Below are positions 1 to 8,807 of a stretch of 64,000 nucleotides of DNA, one piece after another. The position numbers were made by a program, and so were the translations under genes. Source of the DNA: CAYVKM01 sp964452045 (lineage in GTDB: Bacteria; Calditrichota; Calditrichia; RBG-13-44-9); assembly GCA_964452045.1 (NCBI GenBank), contig CAYVKM010000009.1, positions 1 through 64,000 of the forward strand. Reading direction: 5' to 3'. The notes below the pieces were generated by a model. That model was not told the DNA's origin. It made no database searches and saw nothing but the letters and a program-made list of their open reading frames with translations. Numbering within the stretch: the first letter of the stretch is position 1; each line of letters opens with the position of its first letter.

Positions 1-2989
1 TTTCCGGTGCCTGATGATTAATGGTGATGCGATCGGTAACCTCAAAGCCTGCATCCTTTCTCAAATTTTGTACCCGGTTGATAAATTCACGTGCAATGCC
101 TTCCATTTCAAGTTCTTCAGTCATCCTGGTATCCAGGGCAATTAATATGTTACTTTCTCTTTCAAATTCAAAATTATTATCTTTCTTCTCCTCACTAAAT
201 TCCACATCTTCTGTGGTCACATGAATTTGGGTTCCCTCTAAATCGAGCACAATCTCTCCCTGCTTTTCAAGCTTTTCAATAGTATCCTGGTTTAAATTCT
301 CAACAATATCCGCAACCATTTTCATCATTTTACCCGCCTTTGGCCCCAATTTTTTATAAAGTGGCCGAGTGCGAATCTTAACAATATCACTTTCCTTTTC
401 GATGACTTCCACTTGCTTCACATTTATTTCATCCTGAATAATCGAAGCCATTTTCATTGCCGATTCCCGAACTGACTTACTTTCCGAACCAACAATTATT
501 CTGGAAAGGGGTTGCCTTACTTTTAATTTTACAGTATTTCTTATGGATCGGGCTAAACCGACAATTCTCTGTGCAACTTCCATTCGGTTTTCAAGTTCCC
601 GGTTTTGGTGGCTTTTCATTTCCTCGGTTAATTCCGGATAATTTGTCAGATGAACCGACTCGGGCATATCTTCCGTCCGAAGATTAAGATATAAATCCTC
701 CGATACTAATGGAGCGATTGGTGCAATCAATTCGGTAACGGTGAGTAAAACCTCATACAAAGTTTGATATGCTGACTGTTTATCGTTATTCATTTCCCCC
801 TTCCAGAAGCGGCGACGATTACGACGGACATACCAGTTGGAGACATCATCGATAATAAAATCTGAAATGATACGAGCAGCCCGGGTCATATCATAGTTTT
901 CCATTTTCGTAGTCACCTGCTCAACCGTGGAGTATAGCAGGGATAGAATCCATCGGTCGATTTCCGGCCTTTGCTCAAACTTGATCTGGGGAGAATTGAC
1001 ATCAAAGCGATCGATATTGGCATAGAGCGCAAAAAAACTATAGGTATTGAATAAGGTATCAAAAAACTTGCGATAGACTTCAGCGATGCCATTGGTATCG
1101 AAACGTTTCGGTACCCAGGGAGCGCTCACAGTGACGAAATACCATCTCAGTGGGTCGGAACCAAATTCGTTGATTACCTCCTCGGGCACCACCGCATTCC
1201 CTTTTGATTTACTCATCTTCTGGCCCTCTTTGTCCAGAATGAGCTCGTTGACCACGATATTCTTATAAGCCGGTTTATCAAATAGTATAGTTGAAATTGC
1301 CAGAAGTGAATAAAACCATCCCCGTGTTTGATCCACCCCTTCACAAATAAAATCCGCCGGATAATTACCTTGAAAAATTTCCTCATTCTCGAACGGGTAA
1401 TGCCACTGGGCATATGGCATACTGCCGGAATCGAACCAGACATCAATTACTTCCGGAACCCGCTGCATTTTGCCCTGACATTTATCACAGGTAATTTGTA
1501 TTTCATCAACATGTGGTTTATGCAGATCGAGATCCTGAGGCACATTTTCCCCTTTTTCCTGCAACTCCTTGATGCTGCCGATGGAAATCTGATGCTCACA
1601 TGCTTCACAGACCCATATATTCAGGGGAGTACCCCAATAACGATCCCGGGATAGTGCCCAATCCACATTATTGTTCAGCCACTCGCCAAATCTGCCTTCT
1701 CCCATTTCCTCCGGAAACCAGTTTATCTGATCATTATTTTTCAGCATTTTTTCTTTGAAGTCTGTGGTCCGGATGTACCAGGATTTCCGGGCATAATAAA
1801 GCAAGGGCGAATCGCAGCGCCAGCAATGAGGATAACTGTGCTCCACCATTTCTTTACGGAACAGAAGTTTCCTGTTTTTCAGATCGGTAATGATATCGGC
1901 ATCCGCATCCTTTACGAATTTACCCTGGAAATCGGTTATCTCTTTTTCGAATTTTCCGCTTTTGTCAACCGGCCGGATTAACGGCAGATCATATTTTTGC
2001 CCTACCACGTAATCGTCCTCGCCAAATGCCGGTGCGGTATGGACAATACCGGTTCCATCTTCCGTAGTCACAAAATCGCCCAATACAACGTAGTAAGCAT
2101 CTTTCTCCGGCTGAATAAATTTAAAAAGCGGTTCATAACGGTGATGTTCCAGCTCTGCCCCTTTAAACTTCTCGAGTATCTTAAATTCACCTGATAATAC
2201 TTCAGTCGCTCTCGGCTCGGCAATAATCAACTTCTCACCATTAAATTCCACTTTCAGATATTCAACTTCCGGATGGACAGCTAAGGCAACATTGGAAATC
2301 AATGTCCAGGGCGTAGTGGTCCAGACCAGAAAATAGGTGTCGGGATCATCCAGGCTGCGGAACCGGACATATATCGATGGATCTTTTACATCCCGATACC
2401 CCTGGGAAACTTCATGGCTGGAGAGCGGCGTTTCACATCTCGGACAATAGGGTAAAATCTTGAAACCCTGGTAAATCAATCCCCGGTCATGAAAATTCTT
2501 TAATATCCACCAGACCGATTCAATATATTGATTAGTAAAAGTGATATACGGATGATCAAGATCCAGCCAAAAACCGATTCTTTTGGTTAAATCGTCCCAT
2601 TCTTTTTTATAGTTAAAGACGCTCTCTTTGCACTTCTCATTAAATTTATCAATGCCATATTTTTCAATTTCTTCTTTGCCTTCGATATGCAGTCGTTTCT
2701 CAACCTCAATTTCAACCGGTAAACCATGAGTATCCCACCCAGCTTTACGATTTACCAGAAAATTTTTCATGGTTTTATAGCGGCAAACTACGTCCTTAAT
2801 GGTTCGGCTCATCACATGATGGATTCCGGGCCGGCCATTGGCGGTTGGTGGTCCTTCATAAAAAACAAAATGAGGAGAATCCTTCCGAATCTGCAGACTC
2901 TTTGGAAAAATCTGATGTTCTTCCCAATATTTCAGAACTGCTTCTTCAATATCAGTAATACTAACTTTACCAGCTCGCTCTTTAAACAT
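1..2989 (-). CDS. ileS: Isoleucyl-tRNA synthetase, type 2 (partial, 3' end outside window)
   Basis: Class Ia synthetase that charges tRNA-Ile in the cytoplasm. About 996 codons are present; translation stays open to the window edge, so probably only the last 50-80 residues are missing. Residues 41-60 form the ATP-binding signature region, which reads GRPGIHH (52-58) where the family normally has HxGH. KMSKS is canonical at 1205-1219. The block WDTHGLPVEIEVEK near residue 80 and the overall length fit the eukaryote-like type 2 form. An editing domain insertion and Cys pairs (CPRC, CWRC, CDKC) are present. The ATG at 2989 lies 10 bases after the DUF2905 stop and has no obvious Shine-Dalgarno, so translation may be coupled. 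It is last in a yggS-divIVA-lipoprotein-PNP-DUF2905-ileS run. Confidence 0.97.
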   Translation of the reverse strand, partial: MFKERAGKVSITDIEEAVLKYWEEHQIFPKSLQIRKDSPHFVFYEGPPTANGRPGIHHVMSRTIKDVVCRYKTMKNFLVNRKAGWDTHGLPVEIEVEKRLHIEGKEEIEKYGIDKFNEKCKESVFNYKKEWDDLTKRIGFWLDLDHPYITFTNQYIESVWWILKNFHDRGLIYQGFKILPYCPRCETPLSSHEVSQGYRDVKDPSIYVRFRSLDDPDTYFLVWTTTPWTLISNVALAVHPEVEYLKVEFNGEKLIIAEPRATEVLSGEFKILEKFKGAELEHHRYEPLFKFIQPEKDAYYVVLGDFVTTEDGTGIVHTAPAFGEDDYVVGQKYDLPLIRPVDKSGKFEKEITDFQGKFVKDADADIITDLKNRKLLFRKEMVEHSYPHCWRCDSPLLYYARKSWYIRTTDFKEKMLKNNDQINWFPEEMGEGRFGEWLNNNVDWALSRDRYWGTPLNIWVCEACEHQISIGSIKELQEKGENVPQDLDLHKPHVDEIQITCDKCQGKMQRVPEVIDVWFDSGSMPYAQWHYPFENEEIFQGNYPADFICEGVDQTRGWFYSLLAISTILFDKPAYKNIVVNELILDKEGQKMSKSKGNAVVPEEVINEFGSDPLRWYFVTVSAPWVPKRFDTNGIAEVYRKFFDTLFNTYSFFALYANIDRFDVNSPQIKFEQRPEIDRWILSLLYSTVEQVTTKMENYDMTRAARIISDFIIDDVSNWYVRRNRRRFWKGEMNNDKQSAYQTLYEVLLTVTELIAPIAPLVSEDLYLNLRTEDMPESVHLTNYPELTEEMKSHQNRELENRMEVAQRIVGLARSIRNTVKLKVRQPLSRIIVGSESKSVRESAMKMASIIQDEINVKQVEVIEKESDIVKIRTRPLYKKLGPKAGKMMKMVADIVENLNQDTIEKLEKQGEIVLDLEGTQIHVTTEDVEFSEEKKDNNFEFERESNILIALDTRMTEELEMEGIAREFINRVQNLRKDAGFEVTDRITINHQAPE

Positions 2990-2999
2990 GTATGTATAC

Positions 3000-3227
3000 C
3001 TATTTCTTGAATAACCTAAAAATGAGTAATAGTAACAGGTTTATGATGATAAGGGTCGTTAAGGGGAAATAGAATGTGAAATTCTTTTTCTTAACTATGA
3101 TGTCGCCCGGCAATTTCCCGATAAATGGTATTTTAATTCCGTACATGAATAATATGCCTATAACAATTATGATTATTCCGATGACAATTAGGATTTTCCC
3201 AAAAGGCTGTAAGGAAAATGATTCCAT
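3000..3227 (-). CDS. DUF2905 small membrane protein
   Basis: A 75-residue protein with two hydrophobic segments (about residues 9-30 and 52-72) separated by a short loop with the family-typical stretch IPFIGKLPGDI. The length and two-helix layout match the DUF2905 family of inner-membrane proteins, whose function is not known. It sits 5 bases after the purine nucleoside phosphorylase stop and 10 bases before ileS, so it is co-transcribed with both. The family assignment is by recognition of the loop motif; no biochemical role can be read from the sequence. Confidence 0.85.
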   Translation of the reverse strand: MESFSLQPFGKILIVIGIIIIVIGILFMYGIKIPFIGKLPGDIIVKKKNFTFYFPLTTLIIINLLLLLIFRLFKK

Positions 3228-3232
3228 ACTAA

Positions 3233-4054
3233 TTAAAGCCTCTCAATCACCTTTTTCATCAGCAAGGTCAATTTGGGCTGGGCATCGTTTGCAGTCCTGA
3301 TAATATCCGCCACATTTGCCGGCTGAAGGGCATCCGGAAAACATTCATCGGTAACTATTGAAATACCAAAAACCTCGATATTCATATGCCGGGCAACGAT
3401 TACTTCGGGAATGGTAGACATACCCACCACATCGGCTCCAATTCCTCGCAGGAAACGATATTCAGCCCGGGTTTCCAAATTTGGCCCGGAGACGGCTACG
3501 TAAACACCCCTTTGGATCTTTATCTTTTCATCCAATGCACATTCCTCGGCAATCCCGATTAAACGCTTACTGTAAGGTTCGGACATATCAGGAAACCGTG
3601 GTCCCATTTGGTCATCATTAGGACCGATCAACGGATTATCTCCAAGTAGGTTGATATGATCTTCCATCACCATCATATCCCCTTTCCGATACAGGGGATT
3701 CATTCCTCCCGCAGCATTCGATATCACCAACGTTTTCACACCCAGAAATTTCATCACTCGGATAGGAAAGGTGATGTCTTTCATATCATAGCCTTCATAG
3801 AAATGAAACCGTCCCTGCATGGCAACCACTGATTTCCCGGAAATTTTGCCAAATATCAATTTTCCGGCATGGGTCTCAACCGTTGAAATTGAGAAATGGG
3901 GAATTTCCTTATAGGACAATTCTGCCGAAATATCAATTTCCTTCACCAGATCGCCCAAGCCGGTTCCCAGAACAATTCCCACTGTGGGCTTTACATCCGA
4001 TTTCGTTCGGATAAATTGTATCGCATCATCTACTTTTTTTCTGATTTCGCTCAT
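3233..4054 (-). CDS. Purine nucleoside phosphorylase, trimeric class
   Basis: Cleaves purine (deoxy)nucleosides with phosphate to free base and ribose-1-phosphate in purine salvage. At 273 residues it has the normal length of the trimeric (PunA/human PNP-like) class. Visible landmarks are GTGLG (30-34), THAGKL (61-66), GRFHFYEGY (81-89), SNAAGGMN (112-119), GPNLETRAEY (190-199, with the base-binding Glu at 194) and GMSTIPEV (211-218). At the position of human Asn243 it carries Asp (VTDEC, Asp236); in human PNP, Asn-to-Asp at this site is known to favour 6-aminopurines, so base preference may be broader than guanine/hypoxanthine. It lies between a lipoprotein gene and DUF2905 in the ileS operon. 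Confidence 0.95.
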   Translation of the reverse strand: MSEIRKKVDDAIQFIRTKSDVKPTVGIVLGTGLGDLVKEIDISAELSYKEIPHFSISTVETHAGKLIFGKISGKSVVAMQGRFHFYEGYDMKDITFPIRVMKFLGVKTLVISNAAGGMNPLYRKGDMMVMEDHINLLGDNPLIGPNDDQMGPRFPDMSEPYSKRLIGIAEECALDEKIKIQRGVYVAVSGPNLETRAEYRFLRGIGADVVGMSTIPEVIVARHMNIEVFGISIVTDECFPDALQPANVADIIRTANDAQPKLTLLMKKVIERL

Positions 4055-4077
4055 AGATTATTCCATTAAGCTGTGGA

Positions 4078-4710
4078 TTATTTTTTCTTCTCCAGCTCAT
4101 CCTTGAGCTTTTGCTTTTCTTCTTCAATTTTTTGAAGTTGTTGTTTCTCATCTTCAAGTTCATTTTCAAGATTCTTTTCTGCTTTCCGCATATACCGGAT
4201 TTTCTGTATAGCTACATCCTTGTCTTTGTCCTGTCCCCGGATAGCAAACAATATGCTTCCTACAACTGCTCCGGCCCCTGCGGTAAAATAAGGTGGGACG
4301 TTTCCCACATCGGCATACCAGAAAGGCAACCCGACAACCAGACCTGCTGCCCCACCAACCACCGCGCCACCTAAAGCATACCCCCAGGTATTTTTATTAT
4401 TTTTGTATTTCTCAATCTCTGCCGCGCTGATCGGATTTGCATCTAAATCGTATACAACATCCAGATGTTCCAGCCGGAGAATATCTTCCCGGGTCGCGGT
4501 ATGAGTTTGATGATCTGCTTCGGAAATGTAGGTAATTTTTTCAGGGCCACTTTCCGTGATTATTCCGTTTGCGACATTTCCATCCCGGAAGATTATTTTA
4601 ACCGCTTGGTAAGTCTTCGCATTTTTCATCGTCAGATTTTTACTACTGGAACAGGCAGAAAAGAGTAAGGCTAATCCGACAATAAAGCTGATATATAATT
4701 TAATTTTCAT
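4078..4710 (-). CDS. Lipoprotein with glycine-zipper segment and C-terminal coiled coil
   Basis: Not recognised as a named family. It has a signal peptide with lipobox LLFSAC (Cys about residue 19), so it is expected to be lipid-anchored. A polar domain of about 85 residues follows, then a glycine-rich hydrophobic stretch (GYALGGAVVGGAAGLVVG, about residues 110-127) and a second one (about 140-158), resembling glycine-zipper membrane segments. The last 45 residues are a highly charged Lys/Glu coiled coil. The start was chosen at ATG 4710; a GTG at 4716 overlaps the divIVA stop codon and is the alternative. Placed between divIVA and the nucleoside phosphorylase, it is probably part of the same transcript. 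An envelope role is inference. Confidence 0.8.
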   Translation of the reverse strand: MKIKLYISFIVGLALLFSACSSSKNLTMKNAKTYQAVKIIFRDGNVANGIITESGPEKITYISEADHQTHTATREDILRLEHLDVVYDLDANPISAAEIEKYKNNKNTWGYALGGAVVGGAAGLVVGLPFWYADVGNVPPYFTAGAGAVVGSILFAIRGQDKDKDVAIQKIRYMRKAEKNLENELEDEKQQLQKIEEEKQKLKDELEKKK

Positions 4711-4712
4711 AG

Positions 4713-5552
4713 TCACTTCTGTTTTTTATTATCAATATTTTTTATAAAATCATCAATCTGGATCTCTTTCTTAAAAAACTCATTGATTTCGTCATCTATC
4801 TTTTTTTGCCGGGAATCCTTTTCCGGTGCTTCCTTCTCCTTTTCCGAATTTTCCTTTTTCTCAGATCCTGATTTATCCTCTTCTGACTTACCGGAGGTTT
4901 TCTGCTTGTCTTTGGTAGACGAATCAGAAGATTTTGCCGCTTCCTCCACACCTTCTACTTCCTCAGCAAGTTCAATATCCGATGCTCTCTCTTCCTTGCC
5001 TGATTTAGCTTTTGTCCTCTCCCGTGATTCACTTTCACTGAGAGGAAAATTCTTTCGGGACCGGAAGTTCTCCAGAAATTTAAATGCTTCCTCGGGCACC
5101 GCCTCATCAATTTCCAGCACTGAGAGAAGTTCAATTTGGGATATCAGAATTTGACGTAATCGGTTAATGAAAGATTCCTTCTGGGTTTTTAGGATACTAA
5201 CCTCATCCCGCATCTTCCGGGCTTGCTTACGGGCCAGTTCAATGATTTCCAGAGCTTTTAACTCCGCTTCCTTAATCAGTAGATCTGCCTGCCGCCGGCT
5301 GCTCTCTTCGGACTGTTTTTTTACTTCCTGGACATTTAACAGCGTTTCCCGGAGATTTTTCTCAGTTTCCTGAAAATCTTTCAATTTGGTTTCCAATTCA
5401 ATGATCCGATTATTAAGATGTTTATTTTCCTGGAGAACCTGCTCATACTCTTCCCCAACCATTTCCAGGAAAGTCTGCACCTCAATCGGATCAAAACCGC
5501 GCAGCGTTTTTCTGAATTCCTGTTTACGAATATCTAATGGCGTCAATTTCAT
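4713..5552 (-). CDS. divIVA: DivIVA-domain coiled-coil protein
   Basis: The N-terminus (TPLDIRKQEF, then LRGFDPIEVQTFLEMV) is the DivIVA membrane-curvature/lipid-binding motif, followed by a coiled coil to about residue 150. A low-complexity Ser/Glu/Lys region (about 165-255) and a short C-terminal motif (EINEFFKKEIQIDDFI) follow. DivIVA proteins act as scaffolds at cell poles and division sites. A strong Shine-Dalgarno (GGAGGG) lies 7 bases before ATG 5552. Upstream is yggS and downstream, after two inserted genes, ileS, matching the ylmE-divIVA-ileS order of Gram-positive bacteria. sepF, ylmG and ylmH are absent here. The exact cell-biological role in this outer-membrane bacterium is inferred only. 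Confidence 0.9.
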   Translation of the reverse strand: MKLTPLDIRKQEFRKTLRGFDPIEVQTFLEMVGEEYEQVLQENKHLNNRIIELETKLKDFQETEKNLRETLLNVQEVKKQSEESSRRQADLLIKEAELKALEIIELARKQARKMRDEVSILKTQKESFINRLRQILISQIELLSVLEIDEAVPEEAFKFLENFRSRKNFPLSESESRERTKAKSGKEERASDIELAEEVEGVEEAAKSSDSSTKDKQKTSGKSEEDKSGSEKKENSEKEKEAPEKDSRQKKIDDEINEFFKKEIQIDDFIKNIDNKKQK

Positions 5553-5609
5553 TACGCCCTCCTTTCCGAGAGGGTCTTTATTTATTATTCTGAACTGTTT
5601 AGTTTTCGG

Positions 5610-6305
5610 TCAATTTTCATAGTTTCTGGGTCCAAATATAGCAGTGCCTATCCGAACCATATTCGATCCTTCTTCTATTGCTAATTCGAAATCTGCGGAC
5701 ATTCCCATGGAAATTGTATCTATTTTAACATTAGGAATGTTTTGTGTTTTCAGGTTTTCAAAAATCTCTCTTAACTTTATAAAACATGGTCTTACCAATG
5801 CCGGATCTTCACTAAATAATCCGATGGTCATTAATCCCTTAACTTCAACAGATGGCAATTGAGAAACTCGGAAAACCAGATCTTCTGCTTCCTCCGGGTT
5901 GCAGCCATATTTGGATTCTTCTCCACTGGTGTTTACTTCAATTAAAACCGGCACTTTTTTTTCATTCTTTCCTGCCCGTTTATTTATTTCCTGGGCCAGA
6001 TGATAAGTATCGACAGATTGAATTAAATCGAAAAGTTTAATGGCATATTTAACTTTATTGGTTTGTAAATGGCCAATCATATGCCAGGATACCTTTTCCA
6101 CTTCATTAAACTTTTGTTGGGCTTCCTGAAATTTATTCTCTCCGATGATCCGAATACCTGCGGTAATGGCTTCATTAATTTTTGCCGGGGGAACCATTTT
6201 GCTAACCGCCACCAGGGTAATATCCTCCAGCTGGCGGCCGGTTTTTTCCGCGGATATAGCCATTTTTTCCATACATCTTTGAATATTGTCAGAGATCGAA
6301 TTCAT
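5610..6305 (-). CDS. yggS: YggS/PLPBP family pyridoxal-phosphate homeostasis protein
   Basis: A 231-residue alanine-racemase-fold protein that binds pyridoxal 5'-phosphate without known catalysis and keeps PLP and some amino-acid pools balanced. Landmarks are LVAVSKMVPPAKI (PLP lysine near residue 36), IGENKFQEA, WHMIGHLQTNKVK, VDTYHLAQEI, VLIEVNTSGEESKYG, GLMTIG and SMGMSADFELAIEEGSNMVRIGTAIFG, all in the family order. Its length is normal. It is transcribed just ahead of divIVA (57-base gap). The Shine-Dalgarno is weak (AGGA about 14 bases before ATG), so the start at 6305 rests mainly on the family N-terminus. Confidence 0.96.
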   Translation of the reverse strand: MNSISDNIQRCMEKMAISAEKTGRQLEDITLVAVSKMVPPAKINEAITAGIRIIGENKFQEAQQKFNEVEKVSWHMIGHLQTNKVKYAIKLFDLIQSVDTYHLAQEINKRAGKNEKKVPVLIEVNTSGEESKYGCNPEEAEDLVFRVSQLPSVEVKGLMTIGLFSEDPALVRPCFIKLREIFENLKTQNIPNVKIDTISMGMSADFELAIEEGSNMVRIGTAIFGPRNYEN

Positions 6306-6348
6306 TTCATTAAACTGATCCTACAGCTCAGTTAATTCAAATTCCCGC

Positions 6349-6678
6349 TTATTTTCCCTCAGGCGGTGGTTGAAATCCAAATTGCCGGTTTCCGGCCTGC
6401 AAACCGTGTAGTTTTATTTCACCGTATTGTGCTTCATATTTTTTAACATTTTCATCCAGAGCCTTTAACAAGCTTTTGGCATGTTGCGGGGTCATAATGA
6501 TCCGGGCATACACTTTGGTTTTAGGGACGCCGGGAAGCAGCCTGGTAAAATCTATAACAAATTCCGCAGGAGAATGGGTAATCAGAGCTAAATTTGAATA
6601 AATTCCCTCAGCTTGCTCAGGGGATAATTCAATATTAATTTGCTGATGTGCTTGTTGCTGTTGATTTTTTTGGTCCAT
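6349..6678 (-). CDS. DUF3467 family small protein
   Basis: A 109-residue soluble protein with the DUF3467 signature: INIELSPEQAEGIYSNLALI, then THSPAEFVIDFTRLLPGVPK and RIIMTPQHAKSLLKALDENVKKYE. The family is widespread and its function is unknown. A Gln-rich N-terminus (residues 3-13) precedes the domain. A Shine-Dalgarno (GAGGA) stands 10 bases before ATG 6678. The gene lies divergently from dnaG and 43 bases upstream of yggS, so it probably opens the yggS-divIVA-ileS transcript. Confidence 0.92.
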   Translation of the reverse strand: MDQKNQQQQAHQQINIELSPEQAEGIYSNLALITHSPAEFVIDFTRLLPGVPKTKVYARIIMTPQHAKSLLKALDENVKKYEAQYGEIKLHGLQAGNRQFGFQPPPEGK

Positions 6679-6783
6679 TTAGGTTATTCCTCATGTTATC
6701 AAATTTCAAAATAATAAGCGTAGAATTTACAACATATCAAAAAATAAGTCAAGAGAACTATATTTAACAAAATTACTTGGTAA

Positions 6784-8595
6784 ATGCAAAAAATACCAGA
6801 CCATATAATCGACCGAATACGGGATTCAGTGGACATTGTAGAAGTTGTCTCCCGCTATATTTCCCTGAAGAAACAGGGAAAGAATTACAAATCGAGCTGT
6901 CCGTTTCATACCGAGAAAACACCCTCTTTTACGGTTAGCCCGGATAAACAGATTTTTTACTGCTTTGGATGTGGTGCAGGTGGTAACGTCTTTAATTTTT
7001 TAATGCGCTATGAAAAAGTCACCTTTATTGAAGCCGTGCAAAAATTGGCGGCGGAAACCGGAATTGAACTACCAAAATACAAGGTGGATGAACAGCAGGT
7101 AAGCGAATATGAAAAGTTATATCGCGCCCACCAGTTTGCTGCGGACGAGTACTATAATTACCTGAAAGACCATTTTGATGAAATTAAAGAATATTTGGAT
7201 AAAAGAGGTGTTCAGCAAAAGACAATTGATTTTTTCAAGATAGGTTATGTTCCAAATGAATGGGATTATCTTTACAATAGAATTAACCAGGAAAAAATGT
7301 CCATCGAACCATTTATCCAGTCCGGGCTTATCCTGACCAGTGAAAAAGAATCCCGGAAAAAATATGACCGGTTTCGTCAGCGGATTATCTTCCCGATTCA
7401 CAATCTTTCCGGTCGAATTGTGGCATTTGGTGGCAGAACCCTCTCCGCAGACCCGAATAGTCCGAAATATCTAAACTCTCCCGAATCACCGATCTACAAT
7501 AAAAGCCAGATGCTATATGGTCTGTATTTTTCCAAAGATTGGATCCGACAGGAAGAATCGGCCATTTTTGTAGAAGGTTACATGGATTTTATTCAACTCT
7601 TTCAAAATGGGATCAAAAATATTGTAGCCACCAGCGGAACAGCGCTTACCGAAGAACATGCCAAACTTATAAAAAGATACACCCGGAATGTTTTTCTTTG
7701 CTACGATGCAGATGAGGCAGGAATAAATGCCGCCTTAAGAGGTGGTCAGATACTATTTGAGAATGATCTGGAAGTTCGGGTACTTATTTTACCGGAAAAT
7801 GAGGATCCGGACAGCTATGTGCAAAAAAATGGACCACCGGCTTTCTACGCTCTGTTAAATGAAGCGAATGAATATTTTCATTTTAAAAATGAATATTTGG
7901 AAAATTCGCTCAAAGGAACAGATATATCAAAAAGATCCAAAGTTGTTGAAGAGTTAATCACAACCCTGGTTAACCATAAGGATCCGGTGAAACAAAACAT
8001 GTATGTTAATTTGCTTGCACAACGATACGGACTCCAGGAAAATACACTGATGGAGGAGATAAGGAAGAGACAGAAAATCCTCCGATCCAGGGAACGGCGG
8101 ACAACAAGCATCGACACAGTGAATACATCACCCCTGGCGGAGGTAAAACCGATGACCGGTGCCTGGAGTGCAGAAAAGGATATTATTATTATTTTATTAA
8201 AATACTATAAGGAGCTAAAAAATTTAATTTTCAGTCTGGTAGAGGCTGATGATTTTTTGAATGAAGACTTTCGCAGAGCATACCAGTTTATCCAAGATAA
8301 TCCAAGTACACAGAGTCAGGAACTGTTGCATCACATCCTTGCCCTTGATATAGATGAACATAGTTTAAGTTTGTTGACTGGCGACATTTTTCAGGATATC
8401 GAGAATCCGGATAAATATTTAAATGACTGCATTAAAAAATTAAAGCTGACCCGCTATCAAAGGGATATAGATATGCTTCGGTCGAACCTGAAAACAATGT
8501 CACCGCAGGATGCTGATTATCAAAGTACCCTGAAGAAAATGAACGATTCCCTGCGCCAGATACAGGAATTAAGGAAAGTATTTGACACAAAATAG
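6784..8595 (+). CDS. dnaG: DNA primase
   Basis: Synthesises RNA primers at the replication fork together with the DnaB helicase. The N-terminal zinc-binding domain shows C39-x2-H42 and C60-x2-C63. The catalytic core has the motif RIIFPIHN (200-207), and the Toprim domain has EGYMD (264-268) and DAD (308-310). The C-terminal part (about 440-603) is divergent, as expected for the helicase-interaction domain. The length (603) is normal. It is a monocistronic-looking gene here: the usual macromolecular-synthesis partners rpsU and rpoD are not adjacent. The start ATG 6784 gives the typical short IPxxxID N-terminus. Confidence 0.98.
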   Translation: MQKIPDHIIDRIRDSVDIVEVVSRYISLKKQGKNYKSSCPFHTEKTPSFTVSPDKQIFYCFGCGAGGNVFNFLMRYEKVTFIEAVQKLAAETGIELPKYKVDEQQVSEYEKLYRAHQFAADEYYNYLKDHFDEIKEYLDKRGVQQKTIDFFKIGYVPNEWDYLYNRINQEKMSIEPFIQSGLILTSEKESRKKYDRFRQRIIFPIHNLSGRIVAFGGRTLSADPNSPKYLNSPESPIYNKSQMLYGLYFSKDWIRQEESAIFVEGYMDFIQLFQNGIKNIVATSGTALTEEHAKLIKRYTRNVFLCYDADEAGINAALRGGQILFENDLEVRVLILPENEDPDSYVQKNGPPAFYALLNEANEYFHFKNEYLENSLKGTDISKRSKVVEELITTLVNHKDPVKQNMYVNLLAQRYGLQENTLMEEIRKRQKILRSRERRTTSIDTVNTSPLAEVKPMTGAWSAEKDIIIILLKYYKELKNLIFSLVEADDFLNEDFRRAYQFIQDNPSTQSQELLHHILALDIDEHSLSLLTGDIFQDIENPDKYLNDCIKKLKLTRYQRDIDMLRSNLKTMSPQDADYQSTLKKMNDSLRQIQELRKVFDTK

Positions 8596-8602
8596 AAACA
8601 AA

Positions 8603-8626
8603 ATTTACCCCATAGCTATCCTATCC
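8603..8626. repeat. Copy A of a 24-base intergenic motif repeated near 36530
   Basis: Starting 8 bases after the dnaG stop, 24 bases match positions 36530-36553 at 22 of 24 sites. The core is ATAGCTAT, followed by CTATCC, and in both copies GAT follows within a few bases. The other copy lies directly upstream of the DUF58 gene. No known element is recognised; it may be a regulatory site or a short dispersed repeat. Confidence 0.5.
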
Positions 8627-8710
8627 ATCCGATAAAATTTAATAGTTTACCGATTGACTTTCCGGATCAAAACTCCAAAATGACAAGAGTGAAATTTTAT
8701 TCAATTTCAT

Positions 8711-8726
8711 TGTGACATCTGTCACC
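8711..8726. promoter_or_regulatory. CRP/FNR-type dyad upstream of the response regulator
   Basis: The sequence TGTGA-N6-TCACC matches the CRP consensus TGTGA-N6-TCACA at 9 of 10 defined positions and forms the perfect dyad GTGACA-TC-TGTCAC (8712-8725). It is centred about 90 bases before the receiver-gene start. Binding by a CRP/FNR-family regulator is inference; no such regulator gene is in the window. Confidence 0.45.
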
Positions 8727-8807
8727 CAGACTTGACCTTTACCCGTCTAATTTTATTCAGTCGCAATAAAATGTTTAAAATGATCATAGATATAGAGATT
8801 TAAAACA

